Shown here: in pieces, positions 34,767 to 46,854 of the stretch
Numbering within the stretch: position 1 is the stretch's first letter
Layout of the letters: every line of letters starts with the position of its first letter
Assembly: GCF_965363235.1 (NCBI RefSeq)
Contig: NC_134850.1
Span: forward strand, 30,034,102-30,098,101
Reading direction: 5' to 3'
DNA: 64,000 nucleotides
Origin: Mytilus galloprovincialis
Lineage: Eukaryota; Mollusca; Bivalvia; Mytilida; Mytilidae
Notes under the pieces: generated by a model
Told to the model about the DNA's origin: nothing
The model's database searches: none
Seen by the model: only the letters and a program-made list of their open reading frames with translations
Translations under genes and position numbers: made by a program

Positions 34767-37700
34767 TTAGTAGGCATCAAAGACTTTAGGAATGTCCTTT
34801 CCTGTGAGTACAAATCTTTCCACGCCTTCCTTGGTAATACATGCCATACGTATAACACCACCACTGGAACCATCTCTACTCATGGCCAATGCAACACCTA
34901 AAATATAAATTCATCAATTTATAAAGGAAAATACTGATATTTGTTGGTGATTTAACACCTCTTTGAGGTTTGTTATGATGATAAAATGAACACTTTCTTT
35001 TAAATAGTAAAAAAAAATCAACTGATTTTGATGAATCACGTTTAATATTCCCCCAAAATAATGAAAATGATAATTAATTGAGACCTCTAACATATCACAA
35101 TAAGGATATTTTGAAGAATCACAGTAAAATTATAATTAATTTGACACTAATTCTAGCCGAAAAGGACCGCTTGATCCTTGACAGTAGAAGGCATTCCTAA
35201 TCTCCACTTTTCAGCACTTTAAGTTTTTGGATGTAAAATCAAAGCCAGTTTTCAGAAAGAGCACACAACCTTCAGAAGGAATGCATAGAAAGATCTTCAA
35301 ATTTAGGTATAGTTTGTTAATAACAGTTGCAAGTTTAACTTTTCAAATATAATTTGAGAAATTGACAAAAATCATCCTGTGATAGTATATATGAAGCTTC
35401 TACATTTAATTTATGAAAATCAATTTTTATCATGATGCTTCCATATTTAAGCAAAATTGTTGCCATGTTATTCTTTTTTAGCAATCACATTGTCAGTTTA
35501 TTTTTGACTTCTGAGTTTGAATATCCCTCTGGTATCATTCGGTTCTTTTTTTACCCATATATTGGTACAATATGGGTTATTTCCAGGGAAAGAGAAAACC
35601 AAACAGAAATTATTCTGTGCAAGGAAGAATGAATTTTTGGTCAAGGTTGAAGGCCTAATTGTGACTTTGAGATGAAGACCAGCAAAAAAAGCAAAGTTAC
35701 ATTGATTAAGTTTCGTAAATTGTGTACAGGTACCAGTACTTTGTGGTTTAAAAGGGCACTAGCTACGAGATATATAAACAAGAGGCTCTCAAGAGCCTGA
35801 ATCGCTCACCTTAATTCTTTTGGTTAAATCTCTCATCAATGATTATTTTGGCTTTTCAATTTATTTAAATGTTTTTTGGATCGTCCTATTTTCTTCAAAA
35901 GCCAAAAAAAAAAAAATATGCAAGTGTTCGGTAAACAGGAAGTTGTCGAGTGATGAATCTGAAAACGCATCACACGGTATAGCTGACTTATATAAATCCT
36001 GAAACCAAATTTCAGAAATCCTTGTATTGTAGTTCCTGAGGAAAATGTGACGAAAATTTTCAACTTGGCTATCATGTGTAAAATCAGACAAGTGTTCGGT
36101 AAACAGGAAGTTGTCAAGTGATGAATCTGAAAACGCATCACACGGTATGGCTGACATATATAAATGTTGATACCAAATTACAGAAAGGGTGGATGTGTAG
36201 TTGCTGAGAAAAATGTGACGAAAGTTTCATGGGACGGACTGACTGACGGACTGATGGACGGACTGACGGACGGACTGACAGACAGAGGTAAAACAGTATA
36301 CCCCCCCTTTTTTAAAGCGGGGGTATAATAATCATTTTCTCCTATGTTCTATTTTAGCCATAGGAGCTATGTTTCTTGACATACAAGGAAATAAAATATA
36401 AAATTTATACTAGATACTCTGAAACTCATTTAGCCTAAGTTTGGCTGAAATTGATACAGCAGTTTCAAAGGAGAAGATTTTTTAAAGTAAGTCAACATGA
36501 TGAACAAATTGTGAAAAAAGTCTTTAAAGGGCAATAACTCCTTAAGGGGTCAATTGACAATTTTGGTCAAATTGACTTAATTGAAGATCTTACTTTGCTG
36601 AACATTATTGCTGTTTACAGTTTATTTCTATCTATAATTATATTCAAGATAATAAACAAAAACAGCAAAATTTCCTTAAAATTATCAATTCAGGGGCAGC
36701 AACCCAACAACAGGTTGTCTGATTCATCTGGAAATTTCAGGGCAGATAGATCTTGACCTGATAAACAATATTACCCAACGTCAGATTTGCTCTAAATGCT
36801 TTGGTTTTTGAGTTATAAGCCAAAAACTGCATTTGACCCCTATGTTCTATTTTTAGCAATGGCGACCATGTTTGTTGATAGATCACAACTTCTGATACAA
36901 TTTACAAACTAGATACCCTAAGGAACATTCAGTTAAAGTTTGGAAGTATTTGGCCCAGTAGTTTCAGAGGAGAAGATTTTTGTAAAAGATTACTAAGATT
37001 TACGAAAAATGGTTAAAAATTGACTATAAAGGGCAATAACTCCTAAAGGGGTCAACTGACCATTTCCGTCATGTTGACTTATTTGTAAATCTTACTTTGC
37101 TGAACATTATTCCTGTTTACAGTTTATCTCTATCTATAATAATATTCAAGATAATAACCAAAAACAGCAAAATTTCCTTAAAATTACCAATTCAGGGGCA
37201 GCAACCCAACAACAGGTTGTCTGATTCATCTGAAAATTTCAGGGCAGATAGATCTTGACCTGATAAACAATATTACCCCTGTCAGATTTGCTCTAAATGC
37301 TTTGGTTTTTGAGTTATAAGCCAAAAACTGCATTTGACCCCTATGTTCTATTTTTAGCAATGGCGACCATGTTTGTTGATAGATCATAACTTCGGATACA
37401 ATTTACAAACTAGATACCCTAAGGAACATTCAATTTAAGTTTGGAAGTATTTGGCCCAGTAGTTTCAGAGGAGAAGATTTTTGTAAAAGATTACTAAGAT
37501 TTACGAAAAATGGTTAAAAATTGACTATAAAGGGCAATAACTCCTAAAGGGGTCAACTGACCATTTCCGTCATGTTGACTTATTTGTAAATCTTACTTTG
37601 CTGAACATTATTCCTGTTTACAGTTTATCTCTATCTATAATAATATTCAAGATAATAACCAAAAACAGCAAAATTTCCTTAAAATTACCAATTCAGGGGC

Positions 37701-40700
37701 AGCAACCCAACAACGGGTTGTCTGATTCATCTGAAAATTTCAGGGCAGATAGATCTTGACCTGATAAACAATATTACCCCATGTCAGATTTGCTCTAAAT
37801 GCTTTGGTTTTTGAGTTATAAGCCAAAAACTGCATTTGACCCCTATGTTCTATTTTTAGCAATGGTGACCATGTTTGTTGATAGATCAAAACTTCGGATA
37901 CAATTTATAAATAAGATACCCTAAGGAACATTCAGTTAAAGTTTGAAAGTATTTGGCCCAGTAGTTTCAGAGGAGAAGATTCTTGAAATAGTTTACGACG
38001 ACAGACGACGACAGACGACGGACGACAGACGACGGACGACGACGGACGCCAAGTGATGGCATAAGCTCACTTGTCCCTTCGGGACAGGTGAGCTAAAAAT
38101 CTAAAGTTTGATTTTTTTCTGTTCAATCAATAATGAAAGTGAAATAGTGAAATAACAATTCTCTTTTTGCAGCCAAAAAGGTTCCATTTTGTCAAATTAC
38201 GCTAAGAAACATTGATAATTAGTTATTCACTTGCAAGTGAATGAGTCGACCTCTTTAAATCCGTATTCATGTGAGCTTCAATTTAACCCCTAGCTAGAAA
38301 TTGACAACGCATGCATTGTACGTGTACTGGTTATTTAAAGAAAAAGAATATCAACAATGAAAGTGAAACTACGGTAAATCATTTTATTACTAATTCGATG
38401 CACATAAAATCATTCTTATATGGTTAAAAACAATGAGAAACATCTATTTTAAATCTATAAAATAAAATCAAACAGACGTATAAAAATCCAATTGCACGTG
38501 CTGGTTTAATCTATTCATATCTTTATTTATGTTTACATCACTTATATGGTCATATGAGGTCAAATCGATAGTTAATTAGATGGCGTCTGGACTAAAATAC
38601 ACATGAAACGAACCTATATATTATCTATCCCATGCTCTGTAAACTATTTATTTTAGACTTTTGATAGTTTGGATAAATGTTTTACATTGTTATAAATCAA
38701 ATATGAGAATTTGAGTTAAATCAGTGACCATGAATTTGACAGCTAGTGCCCCTTTAATGCATCAAGTCACCACATTCCTTCTATTATATAATATTACCTC
38801 TAGAGATGAATTGTAAGCATTCATCTTTTGACATGTGTTCTTTGTAATGTGTGTCAACATATCCATACACATATGTACTACCAGATCCTCCTGTAGCAAA
38901 TGGCATACGTGTCAACATACCTCCGAGAGGCACAGTGTATACCTGGGAAAAAATACGTATGTTTATAGATTATTGTTGATAAGCTGGGAGGGCGAAAGTG
39001 AGAAAAGCAATCAAGTTGAGATGACCTATATATATCTGTTTATCGTTTTTACCTGTAAAGACTTTGTTAAATTCATTGACAACGGTGCGTGCTCACTTAG
39101 ATTCTAGCAATAATTTTTCATATTACTTTAGATCTACTGTTCTAAGAAAGGAAATTACCCAAGGAAAATTTCGTAAAATAAAATACATTATGTCACAAAA
39201 TCCTCATAACAATAGAAAAATCTTGATCTTGAAAATACAGTTTGTAATTGTATAAGGTAATAATAAACCTGTTTCAGTCAGAATTTCTAGGATATGTGCA
39301 TAGGAGGTTTAGAAAGCTATAAAACCAAGTTTATCCATGATAACCCACCATTTTTCTTTGGAAAATACTTTTTATCAAATCAGGAATATGACAGATTTTT
39401 TTCCATTCATTCTGTAAGTTAATATTGTCAAACACTTCATTTTGTAAGGTTTTTTTAATTTATCTTGGAGGTTTATTTTTTGTAAACACTACTTTTCCCA
39501 CTTCTGGCTTGTGCAAATATTTAGGGATTATATTAGCTTTATTCATTTATAAAACCCAATCCCTAAATTGTGTTGTATTATGGGAACAGCATGATCACTA
39601 ATGATCTGAATGGTCCAGGTGCATTTTAATGAGACCTCCATACTGCAATTTAGCATACAGTTTGTACAAGGACAGAAGATAGAAGATTTTTTCTAATAGA
39701 ATTATTTCAACATCTGACTTTATTGCAACTACCTGCTTTATATTTCTTCCATTGGTGTTTTTTTTAAAAGAAGCATGGTTAGTGGAAGCAATCAGAGTAC
39801 CCATAAAGACTAAGAGTAAATGCTACGCGCATTCGTGAATTAATGTGTTGTTCGGTCAATCATTGAATATTTTTCTTTATTTGAATTCTTCGATTAGTTA
39901 GTCTATAAATATCTGACCTGTCCTCCATTGACTTTATCCCAGCCAGCTACCAGTATACCTGCTGACACACTATCTCTGTTCTGATAACATAACTCTCTAA
40001 ATACATTGGCTGCTACTTTCACCTCAGGTTCTTCTCCAAAATCCATTCTAAAAATCAAATTGTTGCATAACATTATAAAATAAGATAATGTAAATATTGT
40101 GGCAAATATGCTACATACTCAAGAAAATTTATTTTGAAAAAATGAAAATAATCTAACAACTTTTAAAAATTATGGTAAGAAAATAAAACTTTACTGAAAA
40201 ATGTACTTTACACATACATGTATATACAGAGATTACTCATTTTAAATGTCGCAAAACTAGGAAAGAACTATGTAAATTTTCTTTAAATTATTTACATACA
40301 ATACCAGCCATGACCTTTTTTCAAAAGTGTAATTTTTCATTTATCATGTTTATTAGCCAGAACTCCTATGAATATGAAGGAGTTGATCATGTTGATCATA
40401 TCTGCTATGCTGACCTTCAGGTCAGATGAGCTTGACGCCAAATTTTAGAATGCTCCGATATTCAAATCCTGAGGAAAATGTAATGGAACTTTAATCAGTC
40501 AGAGACAATCAAAAGGAGTACAGAAGTACAGAAAAGATGACACGACCAATACCTTTCTATTAAAATAACTGAAACACTTACTTGTAGAAGTTAAGATGAT
40601 AGTTAACTATATCTGCTATTGCCTGTGTATCAGCGGCAGATCCAGATCGACAACAATATATTTTATCTGTAACTTTTGTCAGTTTGTCTGTTACACGGTT

Positions 40701-43700
40701 AGCAATGTAAGACCTGGAAAAAAAATACTTGTAAATCAATCCAGATAAACAGAAAGTTTTGATTAAAATAGTTTTATCAATTTTTTTTTTTTTTTATTAG
40801 CAGATAAGTTAATAATTACTGGTATAGGTTTTGTAGGTTTCGTAACGAGTGAGAATGGGATATTGCAGCAGTATTAGTAATAACACAAGTTTATTCAATT
40901 TCAGTATATTAATAAACAAGCCTTTGACAAGTTTATTACCACTACTGGTATTTAAATTAAATAACAAGAGTTGATACCAAGCGATATCTAAATCTCACAA
41001 GTTGTTAAACCTATTTCTCTTAAAGACTTGTGGGATTTACTTCTTTTAAAAAGAGAAATACGTTTAACAACTTGTGAGATTTACTTCTTAAAGAGAAATA
41101 CGTTTAACAACTTGTGAGATTTACTTCTTAAAGAGAAATAAGTTTAACAACTTGTGAGATTTACTTCTTAAAGAGAAATAAGTTTAACAACTTGTGAGAT
41201 TTACTTTTTAAAGAGAAATAAGTTTAACAACTTGTGAGATCTACTTCTTAAAGAGAAATAGGTTTAACAACTTGTGAGATTTACTTCTTAAAGAGAAATA
41301 AGTTTAACAACTTGTGAGATTTACTTTTTAAAGAGAAATAAGTTTAACAACTTGTGAGATTTACTTCTTAAAGAGAAATAGGTTTAACACCTGGTGAGAT
41401 CTACTTCTTAAAGAGAAATAAGTTTAACACCTGGTGAGATTTACTTCTTAAAGAGAAATAAGATTAACAACTTGTGAGATTTACTTCTTAAAGAGAAATA
41501 GGTTTAACAACTTGTGAGATTTACTTCTTAAAGAGAAATAGGTTTAACATCTGGTGGGATCTACTTCTTAGGTTTAACATCTGGTGAGATCTACTTCTTA
41601 AAGAGAAATAAGTTTAACAACTTGTGAGATTTACTTTTTAAAGAGAAATAAGTTTAACAACCTGTGAGATTTACTTCTTATAAAGACAAATAGGTTTAAC
41701 AACTAGTGAGATTTACTTCTTAAAGAGAAATAGGTTTAACAACTTGTGAGATTTACTTCTTAAAGAGAAATAAGTTTAACAACTGGTGAGATTTACTTCT
41801 TAAAGAGAAATAAGTTTAACAACTTGTGAGATTTACTTCTTAAAGAGAAATAAGATTAACATCTTGTGAGATTTACTTCTTAAAGAGAAATAGGTTTAAC
41901 AACTTGTGAGATTTACTTCTTAAAGGAAATAGGTTTAACAACTTGTGAGATTTACTTCTTTAAGAGAAAGAGGTTTAACAACTTGTGAGATTTACTTCTT
42001 AAAGAGAAATAGGTTTAAGGATGTACTTAGGTGAGGTTTGGAATTTGTGTCAAACGTTCGGACTCCTTGGTGTTTTTTCCATACAATACAATGTAAAATA
42101 TTTTGCCCCATAACACCCATTTACTTTTTCATATAAGACTTAATAGCTCATGAAAGGTTATTTACCAAAATTTTAGAAGATTCTGGATTTTCTTTCCTTT
42201 GTTTTGAGACCCAAATAATACCAATGCAAATATAAGGTAAAAGTCTGAGTCAGCCTTTTCCCACCATATTTTAAATCTCAAATATCTCAAAAAGGAGGTC
42301 CTATAAGCTCAAACTTAATAACTTACTGAAAGTTGACTATAAAATATATTTAGAATGCTTATGATTATCAAACCTACTTCAAATACACTGATGCATTAAA
42401 CATGTTAAATGCATATATCATGTATTAACAAAGTATTCATAATTGGCAGTTTGTATAATAAGTAAAATCACAAAAATACTGAACTTCAAGGAAGCGGAAA
42501 GTCCAAAATCAAAAATTGTCATATTCCTGAATTGGTACAGGCATTTTCTTATGTAGAAATTTGTGGATTGAACCTGGTTTTATAGCTAGCTAAACCTCTC
42601 GCTTGTATGACAGTTTCACCAAATTCTATTATATTCCACACCTTCAGTAAAATATATATATAAATGTATTTTTGTCTACACTTACCCAGTGGTGGTTCTT
42701 GAATCTGCACCAATTACTACACCTCCATCAAATTCAACAGCCATAATTGTTGTCTGGAATTATAACATGCATTTTTATAATTATATCGTCAAAATTAGAG
42801 ACTTAAGATCCTTAAGAAACTATTGGACATGACACTATTGAAACAAACCCCCAAAGATGACTTGTAACACAGATGTCTCAGGTTGGAGTCCCAGTGGACA
42901 AATTGTGGAGACTTAAGATGATTTTGTAAGAATCATGCTCTCTAGTAACATTGGTGCCTATATATCTAACACTGAAAACCCACAGTTGGAAGAATTACCA
43001 AGCCGGCCCAGGGAATTATATATATAAAAAAGAAGATATCATTATAGAGTATAATGACTTGAAGTGGTAGAAGTGTGTCAGGATTGTTTCCCTGAGTAAA
43101 TGTGGTAGATACTAAGTCAGCCATAAATTCTTCTTTTGCTCAGTAGGTTTTCTGCGCTGCCTGGTAACACGGCATAGATGTCTGAGGTTCGAGTCCTACA
43201 TGTCCTAGTGGAGACAAAGATGATTTTGTAAAAAGAAACAAATATCTACTCAAAAAGTCAAATTTTGAAAGTTCACACAACCAAAATGAGAATGTTTCCT
43301 CATATTCTAACATAGATCTCAATGTCAAACTTTACGAGTTTTATGACGTAGACGAAACGCCCATCTGGCGTACTAAATTATAATCCTGATCAATACCTTT
43401 GATAACTATTTATCAATGATAAAGCCTTATAACTCCTTATGTTATTATATGAATGTGTCAGTTCTCATTTCATAGAGTTTCGGGAGTTCATATGAAATCG
43501 TTGTACTAGATCTTCTTTGTTTCTGCAGTGGGTTGCTGTCTTTACATACTGAGGTTTCAGAATCAAATACTGCTGATGGCTGTTACTTTAGTTTAATAAT
43601 AAAGTAATGCCAAATTGAGATTGAGGAAAGCTGTTTTTCTGATTTTATTGTGTTGGTAGGCAGCAAAAAAATAAGTTATAAAATATAAATCCTAAAAATT

Positions 43701-44052
43701 AAAATTTAGATAATTTATTTCACATCAATGAATAATCGGATGTACTTTAGACAATACAAGGAGATACATGCTGCTTCGTGAAGTGAAGGACTACAAGAAA
43801 AATGTTATATGGGGAGAATACAAAGCATTAGTAAACTAAGAGTACAAGAAACGATTTTTTGAGAAACTCATCGACGGAACTGAGGCTTGTAACTTTTCGT
43901 ATCATTGTGGACATACTTTATAAGCTTCATATAAACAAGTTAACAAGGTAACAAGTATCATTTACCCCTGTTTCATGTTCTGCATTCAGCCAGTCTGGAA
44001 TAGAAGGCGAATACATTCCTGCCGGTGAAAAGTTGCTAGTCATCGTTGCCAT
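34767..44052 (-). CDS. PSMB6: Proteasome subunit beta type-6 (beta1, caspase-like), 6 exons
   Basis: Exons in transcript order: 44052-43966, 42753-42686, 40713-40582, 40047-39918, 38942-38798, 34897-34767. The total is 693 nt, 230 residues (human 239), all GT-AG and phase-consistent. Exon 1 encodes a 29-residue propeptide ending in Gly. Exon 2 opens at the mature N-terminus [11 protein letters not shown]. The catalytic set of a threonine protease is present: Thr1, Asp17 (GADSRTTTG) and Lys33 (VTDK). Arg45 in CCRSGSAAD is the S1-pocket residue that gives cleavage after acidic residues in beta1. [12 protein letters not shown] and [11 protein letters not shown] are the other conserved blocks. 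The product acts in the inner ring of the 20S proteasome in cytosol and nucleus. It is PSMB6 rather than a PSMB7 or PSMB5 type by these motifs. The start is the first ATG; a second in-frame ATG lies three codons on. An ATTAAA-type poly(A) signal lies at 34711-34716. Introns carry a minisatellite (intron 2) and nested transposons (intron 5). Confidence 0.96.
35752..38753 (+). mobile_element. TTAA-flanked element J, copy 2, split by a Helitron-like insert
   Basis: TTAA at 35748-35751 and 38754-38757. Inverted ends AAGGGCACTAGCT and AGCTAGTGCCCCT. The sequence matches the 7805-8480 copy up to GAGATATATAAA at about 35778 and resumes at about 38096. It occupies most of PSMB6 intron 5. Confidence 0.8.
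35779..38095 (+). mobile_element. Helitron/pearl-like element E inserted in J
   Basis: Starts AGAGGCTCTCAAGAGCC and ...CGCTCACC. The first part (35900-36330) has two modules of about 170 bp with GTGTTCGGTAAACAGGAAGT, a GGAC microsatellite and a GTATACCCCC...GGGGGTATA hairpin. Then three modules of 501 bp follow (marker GAGGAGAAGATTTT at about 36967, 37468, 37969). It ends in a GACGAC tract, a hairpin at 38064-38094 and CTAA. No target duplication is evident. Confidence 0.8.
38960..39170 (+). mobile_element. Fragment of foldback element L
   Basis: GAGAAAAGCAATCAAGTTGA GATGACC, ATCTGTTTATCG, TTCATTGACAAC and CTTAGATTCTAGC match the right arm of the 6925-7505 element in PLEKHM2 intron 4. Confidence 0.75.
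39285..39380 (+). repeat. Family-B repeat fragment
   Basis: GGAGGTTTAGAAAGCTATAA AACCAAG and CACCATTTTTC resemble the family-B core. Confidence 0.5.
40989..42016. repeat. 40-bp minisatellite, about 25 copies, first copy inverted
   Basis: The unit is AGTTTAACAACTTGTGAGAT plus TTACTTCTTAAAGAGAAATA. It repeats with period 40 from about 41040 to 42016 with few substitutions and rare short indels. The segment at about 40989-41021 (AAATCTCACAAGTTGTTAAA...) is the reverse complement of a unit. It lies in PSMB6 intron 2. Confidence 0.95.
42460..42660 (-). repeat. Dispersed repeat, family B, reverse copy
   Basis: GTAAAATCACAAAAATACTG, CATATTCCTGAATTGGTACA GGC, AACCTGGTTTTATAGCTAGC and CGCTTGTATGACAGT. 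Ends near the exon 2 donor side of PSMB6 intron 2. Confidence 0.8.
42845..42900 (+). repeat. tRNA-derived SINE head, degenerate
   Basis: CTTGTAACACAGATGTCTCA followed by GGTTGGAGTCC is a weaker copy of the SINE head at 43136. Confidence 0.45.
43127..43430 (+). mobile_element. tRNA-derived SINE
   Basis: The head has an A-box-like GCTCAGTAGG (43138) and the B box GGTTCGAGTCC (43186-43196) at tRNA spacing. The body contains TTTTATGACGTAGACGAAAC GCCCATCTGGCGTACTAAAT and ends in TTTGATAACTATTT. Lies in PSMB6 intron 1. Confidence 0.8.
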
Positions 44053-45660
44053 TTTCACAAATTTTAAAGGGAAATAACTCTGGTTAAAAGAAACAGTTTA
44101 AGACCGTTTATAATAATATTGTGAAACCTAGTACAACAATGTACCATTAAATTGTAAAAACTTGAAAATACTTTGTTTTGCAGGATATTTTTTGTAAATG
44201 GTAGTGCAAATTAAGTGGGTGCGGACGAATTTTGGAAAAAAAAAATGAAATTGTCTCAATTTTGTTTTCGTGATAAAAAAAGAAAATTTTAAATGGTTGT
44301 CTCCCTTGACACAATATGTCAAAAATACTTAAAAAAGAACTTGCACTATATTAAAGTTCTATTGTAAGATATTTTTCTTTTTAACTTTTACACATCGAAT
44401 AATTATCTGCACCAAAGATAATAATCTACCCAATAAATATTGTTAACATTGTGATTATAAGTGACTCTTGTTAAACTGCAAGTATAAGCAGGATTGTTTT
44501 TCCCCTATTATAGTAATTTATATATGGCATTTTTCAAAATTATGCTGAATTTACTGGGGTATCTTTGTTTCAAATTTTTATCCTGTTCAATACAATATAC
44601 GTACAGTTAAAATACTACATAACATTTCATTCATATAAGATAATAACTATCACCAGAAGTATAAATTAAAATGTTCATCCCTTTTTTTTCTGTTCACAAA
44701 TTTTCAAAATATTTTATATAAATCTTAAGAAAGTCAAATTTAGTTAAGTATTAGTTTTGTGTGGACTGCAAGTTATTATTATTTAAAAGAAAATATATTT
44801 TAAATCTTATAATTAAGACTTGATGTGTGATTCTGGTGAAGGAATATATTGACATACTTGTATTGTGTACATACTATATTTCTATTGGTGATTGGATTTA
44901 TATTGGATTTATTACATTGTACTGAAGGTGTACATATATTGGCAGAATATATGAAGATACAGAATACAGAATAGAAACACTAAATAAAAAAATATGCATA
45001 CAGTTGTTTTGAAACACCTAAGACTTAAAAAATATTGACTGCAATGAAATGTAGGGTACAAGACTTCCTAATTCAAGGGATATATATATTTCGGCCCTTT
45101 TTTTTTTAATATGAAACAGGATGTGATGTACTATGATTTGGTGGTATGACACCTGTAGCTACATCAATTATTGCCAACCCCAAATAAAACTTTAAATCAC
45201 CCAAGTTAGAAAAGTTAATTGAAAGAAAGATAGGTAACAACTAATTTGAATGTGATTGTTTATATCCAATAGAACTCTTTAATGAACTAATTAATAACTC
45301 TACGTGTTTTGACGCTGTTGGTTCAAAAATTCTTGAAATATTAGTGCTCCATTGATTTAGGAATCTAATGTGCATATCTTTTTTATTAATCTAAGCCTTT
45401 GCAGTTATTTTTCCATCAACCTTTATATTTATATGCAAGCTAGAGTACCCTTATCAATGAAAGTGGCAATGTTACGAGATGAACAACTGTAGACCAGCAT
45501 CTTTACTTTCAATTTTATCAAGAATTGATAGAATTTGATTTGATTTGTAGGTAAGTCTTGGTTTAAAAATAGCCTGACTTGTCAGTCATCTCTAGACCGT
45601 GATAACATGCTATGCATGCTTAATTGTATTCACAATGAGCTGATAGATATCAACAAGAGA
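44053..45660. other. Upstream region of PSMB6 and intergenic DNA
   Basis: AT-rich, with no coding signal or recognised repeat. The PSMB6 promoter should lie at its left end on the minus strand, but I see no defensible core element. Confidence 0.5.
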
Positions 45661-45663
45661 ACT

Positions 45664-45811
45664 CAGAGGCGGATTTAAGGGGGGGCCCTGCTTTTTGCGA
45701 AAAAATTTGGTTTGCTTATATAGGGAATCATTAAAGCGTGACTGGAGCGGGCCCCCTCTTAGGTCAGTCAGTGGGCCCCTACTTATGAAAATTTCTGGAT
45801 CCGCCACTGGA
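45664..45811 (-). mobile_element. Short MITE-like element K, copy 5
   Basis: AGAGGCGGATTTAAGGGGGG ... TTTCTGGATCCGCCACTGG, with GGGAATCATTAAAGCGTGAC inside. Confidence 0.85.
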
Positions 45812-46482
45812 ACTTACTTCAAAGGTGGCCACAGTAGAGGTCATGATGATTGAACACACAAGTTTTAACAACAGAGGAACACCAGTGAAGTCTAAAGGAA
45901 CTCTTTCTTTCCAAGAACAATCATGAAATGGAACATAGTACATGCCAAGGACTTAGGTTGTTGAAAATTATAAGTTGAAGATTTTCACTCAAGGCAACAG
46001 ACAACACATTAATACCAGACTCAAAGATTGTACATAATTTTAATCGTATCAATCTGATTTGATCGAATACTGTATATAGCGTTAGTGGAATAGATTTGTA
46101 ATGTCACCATGTGTAGTCCTGCAGAGTTGAAACGTTTCATTTAGGAACCCAAATCTTATATGAATAGTTTAAGAACTGTTGATTAACCTAGATCAAGGAA
46201 ATTACACAATATAGAGAATTTTTTTTTTTATATTGTTTAATCACTCAATAGTATTATCAAAATTACAGATGTACAAGTCTGATATACTTTCTTTTAAATC
46301 ATATCTATCCAACAGGTCTCAATTTGCTCTTGCATAAGTAATTTATAAAGTTCAATTTGAATTACTTGATCTGCCTCTTGAAGATAAAAAACCCAGGAAA
46401 CAAATGTTGTTTCATTATGTCATCTGTTAATTTGGCCAAAAGCATTGCTCATTTAGCTTATATAACAAGAAAAAGATTTAAC

Positions 46483-46640
46483 ATAATACTATGCGCCTAG
46501 GTTGGTTCCCTCCGTAAAATATTCAGTATGCTGATTGTCTTCCTTTTATCAAGATTTTACATGATACTATGCGCCTAGGTTGGTTCCCTCTTTAAAATAT
46601 TCAGTATGCTGATTGCCTTCCTATTATCAAGATTTTTAAT
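46483..46640. repeat. Two-copy tandem repeat, about 75 bp
   Basis: ATACTATGCGCCTAGGTTGG TTCCCTC ... CTTCCTTTTATCAAGATTTT occurs twice in a row with few differences. Confidence 0.9.
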
Positions 46641-46854
46641 AACGGCCGGGTACCAGTCTACTATGTGCCTTTCTACTTATTATCACATTTGAGTTCATTG
46701 AACCATGAAATCAGGGTTAAACCCTAATTTGGGATATGATTTAGAAAGTTAACACCATAATAAACATGTGCGCTAATTTTCATGTTAATGTAACCACAAC
46801 TTATATAAGTAAACCAAAACTCTGAACTTAGAACAATAAGATTTTAGACAATCA

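Noticed and set aside
35836..36157. Two overlapping minus-strand frames with internal protein repeats
   Set aside because: The repeats reflect the 170-bp modules of the E element, not a gene.
40989..42016. CRISPR-like array
   Set aside because: Units are contiguous 40-mers without unique spacers, inside an intron of an animal gene.
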